DNA of 64,000 nucleotides from Labilibaculum antarcticum (GTDB taxonomy: Bacteria; Bacteroidota; Bacteroidia; Bacteroidales; Marinifilaceae), in assembly GCF_002356295.1 (NCBI RefSeq), contig NZ_AP018042.1, forward strand, positions 558,001-622,000, read 5' to 3'. The notes beneath the pieces are model-generated. The model was not told where the DNA came from. It searched no databases and was given only the letters and a program-made list of their open reading frames with translations. This document shows, piece by piece, positions 33,901-41,555 of this stretch. The translations under genes were made by a program, and so were the position numbers. Position 1 is the stretch's first letter. Every line of letters begins with the position of its first letter.

Positions 33901-34768
33901 AATCGCGGTTGTATGCATTTAGGTGACCTTCGTAGAATCCAAACTTAGGGATCAATATTGGGTTTCCGGTCAATTGATAGAAATCGTTCAGTAAAGCCAC
34001 CGGGCCATCGTTTACCATGAAGAATACATCCAAATAATCGGTGTCGTGCGATAAGCTTACTTTATTTTCGTTTTTAGCATCGAAATTGTACATTCCTTTT
34101 TTGAAAGTGTACCACATAAAACCATATCCATTGGTTGACCAGTAAAATGGTGTTGGAGAAGCAACACCTCCGTCGGTCCAACTGTTTTGATTTTCGATGG
34201 CAATGATTTTTCCTTTGTGCGAAAAACGTCCGTTTTGCACACCACCACCATAAAAGTATTCATCCTGATCTTCGCTCAATTCAATTTTCACTTTGTTTTT
34301 ATTGAATACAATCGGAGCCATCGACTTGACAACTATTTTATCCGTTTTCAGGTTTTTAAGTTCGAAAGTTGTCTCGTTTTTGTAAAACGTTAACTGAATA
34401 GCAGGCGTTTTGATGGTAATCTTGTTTCCCTTGTCTTCCACATCAAGTTCCGAAACCGATTTTCGGGGCTCCTTCACTAATATTTCTGCCGCTGGTTCTG
34501 CCAGAGGGGCTCTCAATCCTTTACCACTGTTATCCTGAAACATTCTGAAAACATTGTTTCCATAAAAATCAATCAACATTTTCTGGTAATTGGAAAATTC
34601 GATTTCGACTGTTGTGGGATTTGTTTTTCGGGCGGCAACCAGTTTTAGTTGTTCCTGCTGAGTGCCTGTTTCCGTTTTTACGTCGTTTTGAGCCACAATA
34701 AAAGTTGGCGTCAAAATAAAAAACATGAACGCTAAGAATGCACTACCTTTTAACACTAATTTCTTCAT
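30923..34768 (-). CDS. Modular GH31 enzyme with FN3, CBM32-like, dockerin and cohesin-like domains
   Basis: A 1281-residue secreted enzyme with signal peptide (FIVAQ). The GH31 part (about 40-800) has the nucleophile Asp422 in LKTDVAW and the acid/base Asp474 in WSGDQTGG. After it come an FN3 module (about 870-945), a discoidin/CBM32-like domain (about 950-1080), a dockerin with two calcium loops (DINNDGVIDSND near 1090 and DVNKNGLIDAYD near 1125) and a cohesin-like C-terminal domain (about 1145-1281). This arrangement is known from GH31 alpha-GalNAc- or alpha-galactosidases that act on host-type glycans. With a GH109-type gene just upstream, alpha-GalNAc or alpha-Gal release is the likeliest role. 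Dockerin plus cohesin in one chain could allow self-assembly with other enzymes. Confidence 0.9.
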   Translation of the reverse strand: MKKLVLKGSAFLAFMFFILTPTFIVAQNDVKTETGTQQEQLKLVAARKTNPTTVEIEFSNYQKMLIDFYGNNVFRMFQDNSGKGLRAPLAEPAAEILVKEPRKSVSELDVEDKGNKITIKTPAIQLTFYKNETTFELKNLKTDKIVVKSMAPIVFNKNKVKIELSEDQDEYFYGGGVQNGRFSHKGKIIAIENQNSWTDGGVASPTPFYWSTNGYGFMWYTFKKGMYNFDAKNENKVSLSHDTDYLDVFFMVNDGPVALLNDFYQLTGNPILIPKFGFYEGHLNAYNRDYWKENPKGILFEDGKRYKESQKDNSGTKESLNGEKDNYQFSARAVIDRYKNHDMPLGWILPNDGYGAGYGQTSSLDGNIANLKEFGDYARNTGVEIGLWTQSDLHPIDTIEALLQRDIVKEVGEAGVRVLKTDVAWVGAGYSFGLNGVQDAAEIMQEHGNKARPFIISLDGWAGTQRYATIWSGDQTGGTWEYIRFHIPTFIGSGLSGQPNISNDMDGIFGGGNQIVNTRDFQWKAFTLMQLNMDGWGANEKYPHALCEPTTSINRNYLKLKSELLPYVYSVAHEAVDGMPVMRAMFLEEENPYTLGENTEYQFMLGPNFLVAPIYQDTKSDTLGNDIRNHIYLPQGSWVDYFSGQVYEGGRIINNFDAPIWKLPVFVKRGAIIPMANPNNNVSEINRQRRIYEIYPYGNSSFVEYDDDGLTTDYIREQYITTQIESVVDGDVVNILVEPTKGFFNGFVKEKETEFRINVSSQPQKITAKINGKKVRMKNVKSIQDFNARTNVYYYNPETNMNQFATKGSEFEKVNITKNAQLLVKVGKTDISQNNISLKLTGYEFNSVNQILKNTGELSTVKNPTVLDSNATAYTLKPIWDKIANADCYELQFDGMLYSNIKDNELLFGNLTPETEYTFKARAVNKSGNSEWANFTAKTQGDPLQFAIKGITAESATMMQGGHGFNRLFDFDENSMMHTKYSEKVDHFESIIDLKSINQLEKIVYLPRLSGRNGIIQSGKFLYSDDKENWTDAGSFEWKADNEVKTFILKDQAVARYIKMVVDKTNNHFGSGRQLYIFKVPGTESFLPGDINNDGVIDSNDQTSYMNYTGLREGDSDFGYVSRGDVNKNGLIDAYDISNVSTQLDGGISNTPIEKVKGKLILSASKSKYQAGEMVEINVDGSMLKSVNAFSFAIPYNSSVLEYVGLKSVDTKEMDNMTYNRLHSNGDRVLYPTFVNVGDQPTLEGDGTILILQFKAKRFFEFNLKLQNGLAVDKYLNTVKF

Positions 34769-35247
34769 CTTAATTGAATAATTTATCTGTCTGTTTAATC
34801 AATTTACGAAACTAAGCCGCCATTGAATATCCTTTTATTGCTTCTATCATTGGGATCTACATTGAAGAGATAGTAGTTCACAAACCTCATAAGGTTTCAT
34901 CCATTTCCTGGATAATTGTCCGTAATGTTCTTTCAGGATTGATTTTAGTTCGTCGAATAATTCAATTTTAAATTCCCGAAAATCATCCGTAGTTACAATT
35001 TCTGTTAGTAGAAGATTTTAGTTTAAATGAAACCAAATGACTTAACCCACAAATTCCAACATTTCTCAAAATCTCTTTCTTCAGTGATGTCCCAACTGAG
35101 AAACTATTTTTTTAAATCACTTTATTATTCTCTCTACAGTCCGAAAAATACAATCCATACAGCATCCTCTCTGCCCACCATTTGGAAAGGTGAAAGGGAA
35201 ACCTAATACTGATATTCCCCCACCATTCTATAAAATTAGTTGCCTAA
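34769..35247. other. Gap between the GH31 and GH109 genes
   Basis: The gap contains the HTH remnant annotated at 34847-35017. The remaining part, 35018-35247, is A/T-rich and shows no gene or clear promoter box to me. Confidence 0.5.
34847..35017 (-). pseudogene. Remnant of an excisionase-like helix-turn-helix gene
   Basis: On the minus strand the frame reads TEIVTTDDFREFKIELFDEL followed by KSILKEHYGQLSRKWMKPYE and VCELLSL, then runs into stops. Small Bacteroidota HTH proteins of mobile elements (about 95 residues) share this layout: an acidic helical start, the KKWLKSYEV-like turn, then the recognition helix. The ATG and the recognition-helix half are missing. It shows that a mobile element once lay between GH31 and GH109. 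Confidence 0.6.
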
Positions 35248-36732
35248 TTAATGTACGTTTAATTGTCCTTTAGAATTCGCTTTTATTAAATTTCGAACCT
35301 CAGTTGTTCCTGCACCGGTTAAAGTTAGGTCAATTGGAGCATTGGTTTCCCATGCACCTCTTGTAAAATCTGGTACTTCAATTGAATTGGATTTGTTCGC
35401 AATAGACCATTCACTTAATGGGGTTATACAACTCCATGATGCGGCATCATATACATCCATATCTACAGGCAAACCATTTCGCAAGCAATCGATTAATCTC
35501 CAATCCATTACAAAATCCATACCACCGTGACCACCAACTTGTTTGGCCATCTCACCTACTTTACGGATCAATTCTGGAGTATACTTTTCTTCCAATTCTT
35601 TCATCTGAACATCGTCAACTACATTATGTCCAAAGGCAATGTGCTGCAACGGCCACTTTTGAGCAAAACACTTCGTTCCACTTAGCATGTGAATACGAGA
35701 ATAAGGACGAGGTGAGCTAATGTCGTGCTGAATCATGATGGTACGACCTTTATTGGTACGAATCATTTGCATATCCATATTACCACGCATATCCCATCCT
35801 ACAAACTGCTCAAAAAATGGATCTTCTTTTGCCTTTTCCGCGATACGATTTTTCAAGGTAAAATCATCAGACATCATTGCGGTAAGATAATCCATTTTAT
35901 CACCACGGTTGATATTCATTGACTGACAAATTGGACCTAAACCGTGGGTAGGATACACGTTGGCTTTTCGCTTGTTCTCGTGCATCCGCCACATTTTGGT
36001 GTAAGCACCATCAGTCATTTGATTGTCTTTAGGCTTGTTAAATTGCCAATAGTCCAAATCATGAATATACGCACCCTCACCATGAACTAAATCTCCAAAC
36101 ACACCTTGTCGAGCCATATTCAATGTCAACATCTCAAAGAAATCATAACAGCAATTTTCCAGAATAACGCAGTGCTTGCGGGTACGCTCCGATGTTTCTA
36201 CCATTTGCCAACACTCATCCAGTGTTTTAGCCGTTGAAACTTCTACTGCTGCATGTTTATCTCCTTCCATAGCTGCAATAGCAACAGGTACGTGCCATTC
36301 CCATGGTGTTGCAATATAAACCAAGTCAACCAATCCGCTTTCGCATAATTCCTTAAACCCAAGATCTCCGCCCACAAACTCTTTTGCTTTAGGAAGGCCT
36401 GCTTCAGAAAGTATTTTTTGTCCACCGTCAACCGCTGCTCGTCGAATATCACATAAAGCAGTAACTTCAACACCTTCGATAAATGTCATACGTTTTACTG
36501 CTCCCGAGCCACGATCGCCAATACCAACAAAGCCAACACGAACGGTCTCTAATTTGGGTGCAGCGTAACCACACATATTAAAGTTCATTTTAGGATTTTT
36601 CCCTACTGAATCTTTAATATATGATAATTTACTTTCTTCTTTTGGTCCGCTGCAAGCCGCCAATGGGGCTGCTGCAAGAATCCCCGCGCCTAAGGCCAGG
36701 TTCCCAAGGAATGATCTTCTGTCTGTTGCCAT
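35248..36732 (-). CDS. GH109-type NAD-dependent glycosidase (Gfo/Idh/MocA fold), Tat lipoprotein
   Basis: A 494-residue protein with a twin-arginine signal (RRSFLG, 5-10) and a lipobox LAAC (Cys27). The NAD-binding motif VGIGDRG lies near residue 70, and the signature NVYPTHGLGP near 270 is the hallmark of GH109 enzymes, first described as alpha-N-acetylgalactosaminidases that use NAD in an oxidation-elimination mechanism. The Tat route fits export of a folded protein with bound cofactor. It overlaps in function with the GH31 gene downstream. The gap to the sulfatase upstream is 9 bp, so both are in one operon. GH109 relatives with other sugar specificities exist, so GalNAc is an inference. 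Confidence 0.88.
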   Translation of the reverse strand: MATDRRSFLGNLALGAGILAAAPLAACSGPKEESKLSYIKDSVGKNPKMNFNMCGYAAPKLETVRVGFVGIGDRGSGAVKRMTFIEGVEVTALCDIRRAAVDGGQKILSEAGLPKAKEFVGGDLGFKELCESGLVDLVYIATPWEWHVPVAIAAMEGDKHAAVEVSTAKTLDECWQMVETSERTRKHCVILENCCYDFFEMLTLNMARQGVFGDLVHGEGAYIHDLDYWQFNKPKDNQMTDGAYTKMWRMHENKRKANVYPTHGLGPICQSMNINRGDKMDYLTAMMSDDFTLKNRIAEKAKEDPFFEQFVGWDMRGNMDMQMIRTNKGRTIMIQHDISSPRPYSRIHMLSGTKCFAQKWPLQHIAFGHNVVDDVQMKELEEKYTPELIRKVGEMAKQVGGHGGMDFVMDWRLIDCLRNGLPVDMDVYDAASWSCITPLSEWSIANKSNSIEVPDFTRGAWETNAPIDLTLTGAGTTEVRNLIKANSKGQLNVH

Positions 36733-36741
36733 AATATATTT

Positions 36742-38181
36742 TTATTCGATTGATTTATTTTCTTCAACTGCTTTTTCGGCCTCTTCTGCCATTTTCAATA
36801 TCTCTTTCACCACTTTTGAGTGTTTTTCTGCCACATTATTCTTCTCGCCAATGTCCTGAGTTAAATCATATAGTTGTGCCCTTTCAAAAGTTCCTGTCCA
36901 ATGCTTGCCCGGAAGTACCAATTTCCAATTTTTATAACGAACACTCATTAAACCTCCTTTAGCCTTAAATCCATAAATGGCTTTGTGAGGTGAAACGGCT
37001 CCATCTTCACCTTTCATCAAGGGGAGAATATTTTTACCATCGATAATACGATCTGTTGGAATATCAGCACCAGCAATATTGGCAAAGGTGGTAAACAGAT
37101 CAAAGGCTCCTACAATTTCATCGCATTCTATGCCTTCAGGAATCACTCCAGGCCATTTCATAATACAAGATACTCTAATACCGCCATCGTAACGTTCCTG
37201 GTATTTTCCTTCTCGCAAAACATGTTCCCGATCCGGATCGGTTGCACCAAATCGTCCGTAGCAATTCTCCAGCTCCTCATCCTTATGAATCAAGGGTCCA
37301 TTATCCGAAGAGAAAACAATGATCGTATTATCTTCGATTTTTAATCTCTTTAAGGCATTCATGATTATCCCTACTGATCTGTCCAGATATTCAACAGCAT
37401 CACCATAAGCCCCAGCCTTACTTACTCCTTCGAAACCTTTGGGAACAAACCAAGGTGTGTGTGTTTCGATGTTGGCATACTGCAAATAGAATGGTTTATT
37501 ATCCTGAACAGCCCGATACATAAATTTACAGGCTTCCCTTGTAAACAAAGCCGGCAATTCTGCCAAATCATTGTTATTACATCTCTTAATCACCTGCGCT
37601 TGCTGAATTAAAGGAATTTTCGGATCACTGATTCCATTGGATCTAAAGCCGGTATTTCCAATTCGCTCAGGTCCATGATCGTTGGGATAGGGTATACCCA
37701 GAAATTCATCGAAACCATGAACACAAGGCAAATACTGGGGTAAATGGCCAAGATGCCACTTACCATACAATCCTGTAATGTAACCTTGCTCCTTCAATAG
37801 TTCGGTTATGGTAACTTCCTTTTCGTCTTCTAATCCCTCTTTAGAATGGGGAAACAAAACAAACAACCCTTTTCCGTCGTTAATACGCGGAGCATAACGC
37901 CCAGTCAAAAGGGCTGCCCTAGAGGGGGTACATGTTCCATGAGGAGCGTAAAAACTGGTAAACTTAACACCTTGTCCTGCTAATGAATCCAGATTTGGGG
38001 TGTTGATATCCTTGGAGCCGAAACAACTCAAATCATCAAAAGCTACATCATCGGCAAGAATATGAATAATATTAGGTCTTTGTTGAGATTGCGAATAAAC
38101 CTCCTTTGAAAAAGGAAGAGTTGCGGTCAAAAACAATATTGATCCAAGAAACAAATTCATTCGGCTGTGAAAATCCATCAT
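36742..38181 (-). CDS. S1 family sulfatase (arylsulfatase A/GALNS-like)
   Basis: A 479-residue enzyme with a signal peptide (about 1-31), ADDVAFDD at 43-50, the formylglycine motif C-T-P-S-R with Cys84 and the metal-binding SSDNGP segment near 289. It belongs to neither of the other two sulfatase groups in this window: it lacks both the GNKEI and the INKGG segments, so it may remove a sulfate at a different position. Genes follow at 9 bp (GH109-type). A GalNAc or galactose sulfate ester is a plausible target given the neighbours, but this cannot be read from the sequence. Confidence 0.93.
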   Translation of the reverse strand: MMDFHSRMNLFLGSILFLTATLPFSKEVYSQSQQRPNIIHILADDVAFDDLSCFGSKDINTPNLDSLAGQGVKFTSFYAPHGTCTPSRAALLTGRYAPRINDGKGLFVLFPHSKEGLEDEKEVTITELLKEQGYITGLYGKWHLGHLPQYLPCVHGFDEFLGIPYPNDHGPERIGNTGFRSNGISDPKIPLIQQAQVIKRCNNNDLAELPALFTREACKFMYRAVQDNKPFYLQYANIETHTPWFVPKGFEGVSKAGAYGDAVEYLDRSVGIIMNALKRLKIEDNTIIVFSSDNGPLIHKDEELENCYGRFGATDPDREHVLREGKYQERYDGGIRVSCIMKWPGVIPEGIECDEIVGAFDLFTTFANIAGADIPTDRIIDGKNILPLMKGEDGAVSPHKAIYGFKAKGGLMSVRYKNWKLVLPGKHWTGTFERAQLYDLTQDIGEKNNVAEKHSKVVKEILKMAEEAEKAVEENKSIE

Positions 38182-38337
38182 AATTTATTTAAATAACTTT
38201 TAAAATAGTCTAATATGTCATCAGGTTTTGGATAGAAAAACGCTCAAAAAAGAGAGCCGAATATAACCAAGCCTACTCTCTGGTTTCATTACCATAATTT
38301 ACCTTAATTAAATGCGTATATAATAATTTCAATGCGT

Positions 38338-39660
38338 TCAGGGTAATTTTTCAAAATAAATCATAGGTTCTATGCCCAATTCCGTTCTATTAAAAAATGT
38401 ATCGAAGCTTGTTTTTTCACTAAAAAAGCCACAATTCTTCAAATAAAAACACTCTCCTTCAACACCACCTGCGTAGTCTAAACGAGCATCTTTTCTCGCT
38501 GTAGCATCGGCAGTGAATTTTGCTTTGGTCATTTCGAACCAAGTGCCTTCAGTATTTCTCACCCACTGATTTAAATAAGTTCCCTTACGGGTAAATTGCC
38601 CCATTTCGGTCATGAAATTCTCAAGAAAAGAATGTGGACGAGTTAAATATGTTGAGGTTTTTGGTCTTCTAAAACTTGCAATCAGCTCCCACTGCCCAAT
38701 TTCAGGAGCAAAGAAGTAGGCCGTATAATCAGTTGAATTATCATTAGTCGGTTTAGCTCCCAACAGAAAACGGTATTTGTTTCCGGCTTTCCAATCGTAT
38801 ATTCTGTAACTCTGTCCGCCAGACCCTTCATTACCGAACTCACCTGTTTTAACTCCATCCCCCTTTTTTAAAAGCTTAATTTTCTCATCTTCCGGGATAT
38901 CATTAGGATTATCTGTTTTAAAGGAACTCCATACCGAAAATAAGATTCTGCGTTCTGTTTCGGAATTTACTTGAATACCGAAATAACCTTCGCCAAAACC
39001 ATTTGCCATATAATACGAACCAACAAGATCATTTCCCTCAGGCACCTCAATTTCATTATAAAACCATTCAATATCGCCAGCTTCGGCAGGTATTTCGTAG
39101 CCCAAATGAACAGAAGGACCGCGTCGTCCCCAATAAAAATCATCTTTCACAAAATAGGTTCCCTTAGCAGTTGCTTCTCCTCCTACTACAAAATGAGACA
39201 CCTCCCCAAAAAAAACATCTGTTTTAGAAATGCCCTGTAAATCGATTTGAACATATCCCTCTTCTGAAATATCAAATTCTCCTACAGGAATAAGTGTTGA
39301 TTGAATATCTTTAATCACTATTTCTTTAGATTCATCCCCAATGGTTACTTTCACTTTTGAAGATCCCTTAAGCAATTTGGCTTTTATTCCCAAATTCAAT
39401 TTACCCGGACTATTTACTCTGACATAAGTTCGGATGAGATTTGATTTTTCCGACCAATTGGAGAGACCAGCTTCAATGATCATGCTCTCATTTAAAGAAA
39501 CATCATCAACGATCCAGGCATTTCCGCTAAGCGGCACTTCTATTACTAAATCTTCAATTGACAGATCTGTGGCTCTCTTCGAGCTTGTATTTGAAGAACA
39601 TGCTGATAGAATACAAACCATCAGAAAAGAACCTAGTATTAAATATCTGCTTATTTTCAT
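38338..39660 (-). CDS. DUF5077/DUF3472-type secreted lipoprotein
   Basis: A 440-residue lipoprotein (ILSAC, Cys21). The first half (about 40-160) looks like a DUF5077 beta-sandwich (IPLSGNAWI-like start, here VPLSGNAWI), and the second half (about 170-435) like DUF3472, with GRRGPSVHLGYE, FSVWSSF and the ending CFYLKNCGFF. Proteins of this kind are common in Bacteroidota glycan loci, but no enzymatic activity is established to my knowledge; a glycan-binding or lyase-like role is possible. It is followed by the sulfatase at 36742-38181 after 156 bp. The upstream side carries the 68-bp element repeated before the GH2 gene at 45643-49677. Confidence 0.75.
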   Translation of the reverse strand: MKISRYLILGSFLMVCILSACSSNTSSKRATDLSIEDLVIEVPLSGNAWIVDDVSLNESMIIEAGLSNWSEKSNLIRTYVRVNSPGKLNLGIKAKLLKGSSKVKVTIGDESKEIVIKDIQSTLIPVGEFDISEEGYVQIDLQGISKTDVFFGEVSHFVVGGEATAKGTYFVKDDFYWGRRGPSVHLGYEIPAEAGDIEWFYNEIEVPEGNDLVGSYYMANGFGEGYFGIQVNSETERRILFSVWSSFKTDNPNDIPEDEKIKLLKKGDGVKTGEFGNEGSGGQSYRIYDWKAGNKYRFLLGAKPTNDNSTDYTAYFFAPEIGQWELIASFRRPKTSTYLTRPHSFLENFMTEMGQFTRKGTYLNQWVRNTEGTWFEMTKAKFTADATARKDARLDYAGGVEGECFYLKNCGFFSEKTSFDTFFNRTELGIEPMIYFEKLP

Positions 39661-39678
39661 TTGTCTTATTTTTACAAT

Positions 39679-39746
39679 CTCAAAAATGATAAATGTTCGT
39701 TACAAAAAAGTAGACATATTAGGCTACAAGGTCGACTTTTTCGCAA
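39679..39746. repeat. 68-bp intergenic element, copy 1
   Basis: The sequence starting CTCAAAAATGA and ending CGCAA recurs at 50020-50087 with the same length and about three quarters identical positions; the best kept core is AAAAAAGTNGACATATT. It lies 18 bp upstream of the DUF3472 gene start. Inside, AAAAAGTAGAC and GTCGACTTTTT nearly pair. A shared operator or promoter of region C genes is possible. Confidence 0.65.
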
Positions 39747-39795
39747 ACTGCTACTAAAAAAACTCTTTCTGCATACTCTTTCTCATTTTTCACTA

Positions 39796-39834
39796 AAAAA
39801 AGAGGGTGTCCAAAATCAAGGACATCCTCTTTTT
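39796..39834. terminator. Strong bidirectional terminator-like hairpin
   Basis: AAAAAGAGGGTGTCC and GGACATCCTCTTTTT pair with one wobble around an 8-nt loop, with A- and T-runs forming the ends. It lies between the DUF3472 gene and the IS1182-type remnant. Confidence 0.75.
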
Positions 39835-39837
39835 AAT

Positions 39838-40227
39838 CTAAATGATCCAAAAATAGCTTTAACAAGATCATGACCACGTCTGTAAAAACTTATTGATTTG
39901 TGATTTGAGTCTTTTGCTCCTAAAGTCGTTAATACAACTATGTTTGGGAAACTGTTTACCTTAGAGCCACATATAATTGATATTTTCTCTCAAAGTTTTC
40001 TCCATCTTACGGCATGAAAAATCATTGTTCAAATAGCTAAAAACAACTACTTTCAATAGCATACGTGGTTGATATCCCTTACAACCTCCTACTTTGTAAC
40101 CAAACATTATTTTATAAATATCTAATTGGTCAACAATAGAGCTGACAAATCTAACAGGAAAATTCTCTGGAATGTAGAAATCAAGTCATTCAGGAAACAT
40201 ACTTATTTGACCTTGATTATACTCTTT
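39838..40227 (-). pseudogene. Decayed IS1182-type transposase, N-terminal part
   Basis: On the minus strand one frame reads KEYNQGQISMFPE, stop, LDFYIPENFPVRFVSSIVDQ, then GYQPRMLLKVVVFSYLNNDF, SCRKMEKTLRENINYMWL, stop, GKQFP and FRSKRLKSQINKFL. This is the N-terminal third of an IS1182-family transposase with in-frame stops; the DDE domain is absent. It is bracketed by terminator-like hairpins at 39796-39834 and 40303-40330. Confidence 0.85.
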
Positions 40228-40302
40228 AAAATTAGACCTTTTAATACCTTAACACACTAAAAATGATGTTGTTCATGTGATTATCAAGTGATTGTGTAAA
40301 AA

Positions 40303-40330
40303 AAAGGGCGTCCATTTTTGGACACCCTTT
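40303..40330. terminator. Terminator after the metallophosphoesterase gene
   Basis: AAAGGGCGTCC (40303-40313) and GGACACCCTTT (40320-40330) pair with one mismatch around a short T-rich loop. On the minus strand the A-run before the first arm becomes TTTTTTTT after the stem. It lies 48 bp past the stop of the gene at 40378. Confidence 0.78.
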
Positions 40331-40377
40331 CGGTTTAAAACAATCTGTTTTTTCATTGCAAGCTCTTCTGGATAAAC

Positions 40378-41538
40378 CTATTTTTTTGGAATAAACTTCT
40401 GATCAATAATATTACCCTTCGTTCCCGTTACGACAAATTTTAATCCCTTAGGTGTAATTTCTACCTTTACAATACTTTCATCATCATTAATCAAAATTGG
40501 GAACTGATTATTGTCTTCTCCAACTTTAAGAAAAGAATACTCATGAGTATGAGCAGCCACCAATAAATCAATATCTTTCAAGTGTGGAGCCCACTTCTTC
40601 TGAGAATCCTGAATTCCATGGGATGGCGTAACATATTCACCATCATAAAATTCCTGACTAATAAAAGGCATATGAAGAAGAACAATTCGATATTTCGCAT
40701 TTACATACTCTGACGTTTTCACATAGGCTTGAAGCCACTTCTCCTGTTCTGATCTATAACTGTCAAAATCGGCTAAGCCATAATAATATTTATTTGAATC
40801 CTCCTTGTCTTCGCCAGAATCAAGTATGATAAAATTAACTCCCTTATGAGTAAATGCACGATAGTATTTACCGTCATCAAAATGCAAAAAAGCACCCAGG
40901 TTTCGAGATTCGCTCCCTCTTGTTTCATGATTACCACGAACATAAACAAATGGTTTTTCTGATGCGAAACGCTTCACACTTACATCCAAAAAGCCATTAA
41001 ATAGTTGGTTTTCATCTGTAAAATCGTTAATCATGTCTCCATTAAAGAAATAAAAATCAGGATTGGTTTTCACTCCAACTTTAAGCAATGAATCCAATAC
41101 ATCAGAACGTCCATGAATATCGTTCACGGTACAAAAGGAAAACGTCTCGAAAACCTTATTTTGAGTGGTGAAAGAAAAAATTTCGCTTTTAATGGTGTCA
41201 CCATATATTACCCGATAAGGAGCCATTTTTAAAATATCTACCGTAAGCACCCTATACTGATATTTCGTGTCTGGCTTTAAGTCTGTTAAAATAATTTTAT
41301 GAAATGAATTATTTGCATCAAACTGACCATGGATAGATGCTTTCGAAATCAAATCCAATTTATTTTCACCATACTCGATATATGAAAACCCTTTTTTATT
41401 AGTATGCCATAAAATTGCCAGATCATTAGTTCCTGCCTTTTGTAAATAGGGTCCATGCGTAATTTCAATCGCTTTGGCATTAAAAAAGGAAAGAAAGATC
41501 AAACAGAGCAATATCATTTTTTTCAAACTTAATATCAT
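40378..41538 (-). CDS. Secreted metallophosphoesterase with N-terminal FN3-like domain
   Basis: A 386-residue protein with a signal peptide (FFNAKA), an N-terminal purple-acid-phosphatase-type beta domain (about 24-130, ITHGPYLQ) and a calcineurin-like metallophosphoesterase domain. All metal-binding blocks are present: VNDIHGR, FNGDMIND, VRGNHETRG, LLHMPF and AAHTHEYS. It should hydrolyse a phosphate ester in the periplasm. Its place, 17 bp after the stop of a sulfatase gene, ties it to the glycan cluster, so a phosphorylated sugar or a phosphate-scavenging role can be considered. The true substrate is unknown. Confidence 0.87.
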   Translation of the reverse strand: MILSLKKMILLCLIFLSFFNAKAIEITHGPYLQKAGTNDLAILWHTNKKGFSYIEYGENKLDLISKASIHGQFDANNSFHKIILTDLKPDTKYQYRVLTVDILKMAPYRVIYGDTIKSEIFSFTTQNKVFETFSFCTVNDIHGRSDVLDSLLKVGVKTNPDFYFFNGDMINDFTDENQLFNGFLDVSVKRFASEKPFVYVRGNHETRGSESRNLGAFLHFDDGKYYRAFTHKGVNFIILDSGEDKEDSNKYYYGLADFDSYRSEQEKWLQAYVKTSEYVNAKYRIVLLHMPFISQEFYDGEYVTPSHGIQDSQKKWAPHLKDIDLLVAAHTHEYSFLKVGEDNNQFPILINDDESIVKVEITPKGLKFVVTGTKGNIIDQKFIPKK

Positions 41539-41555
41539 TTAGTTCTTTGTTAATT

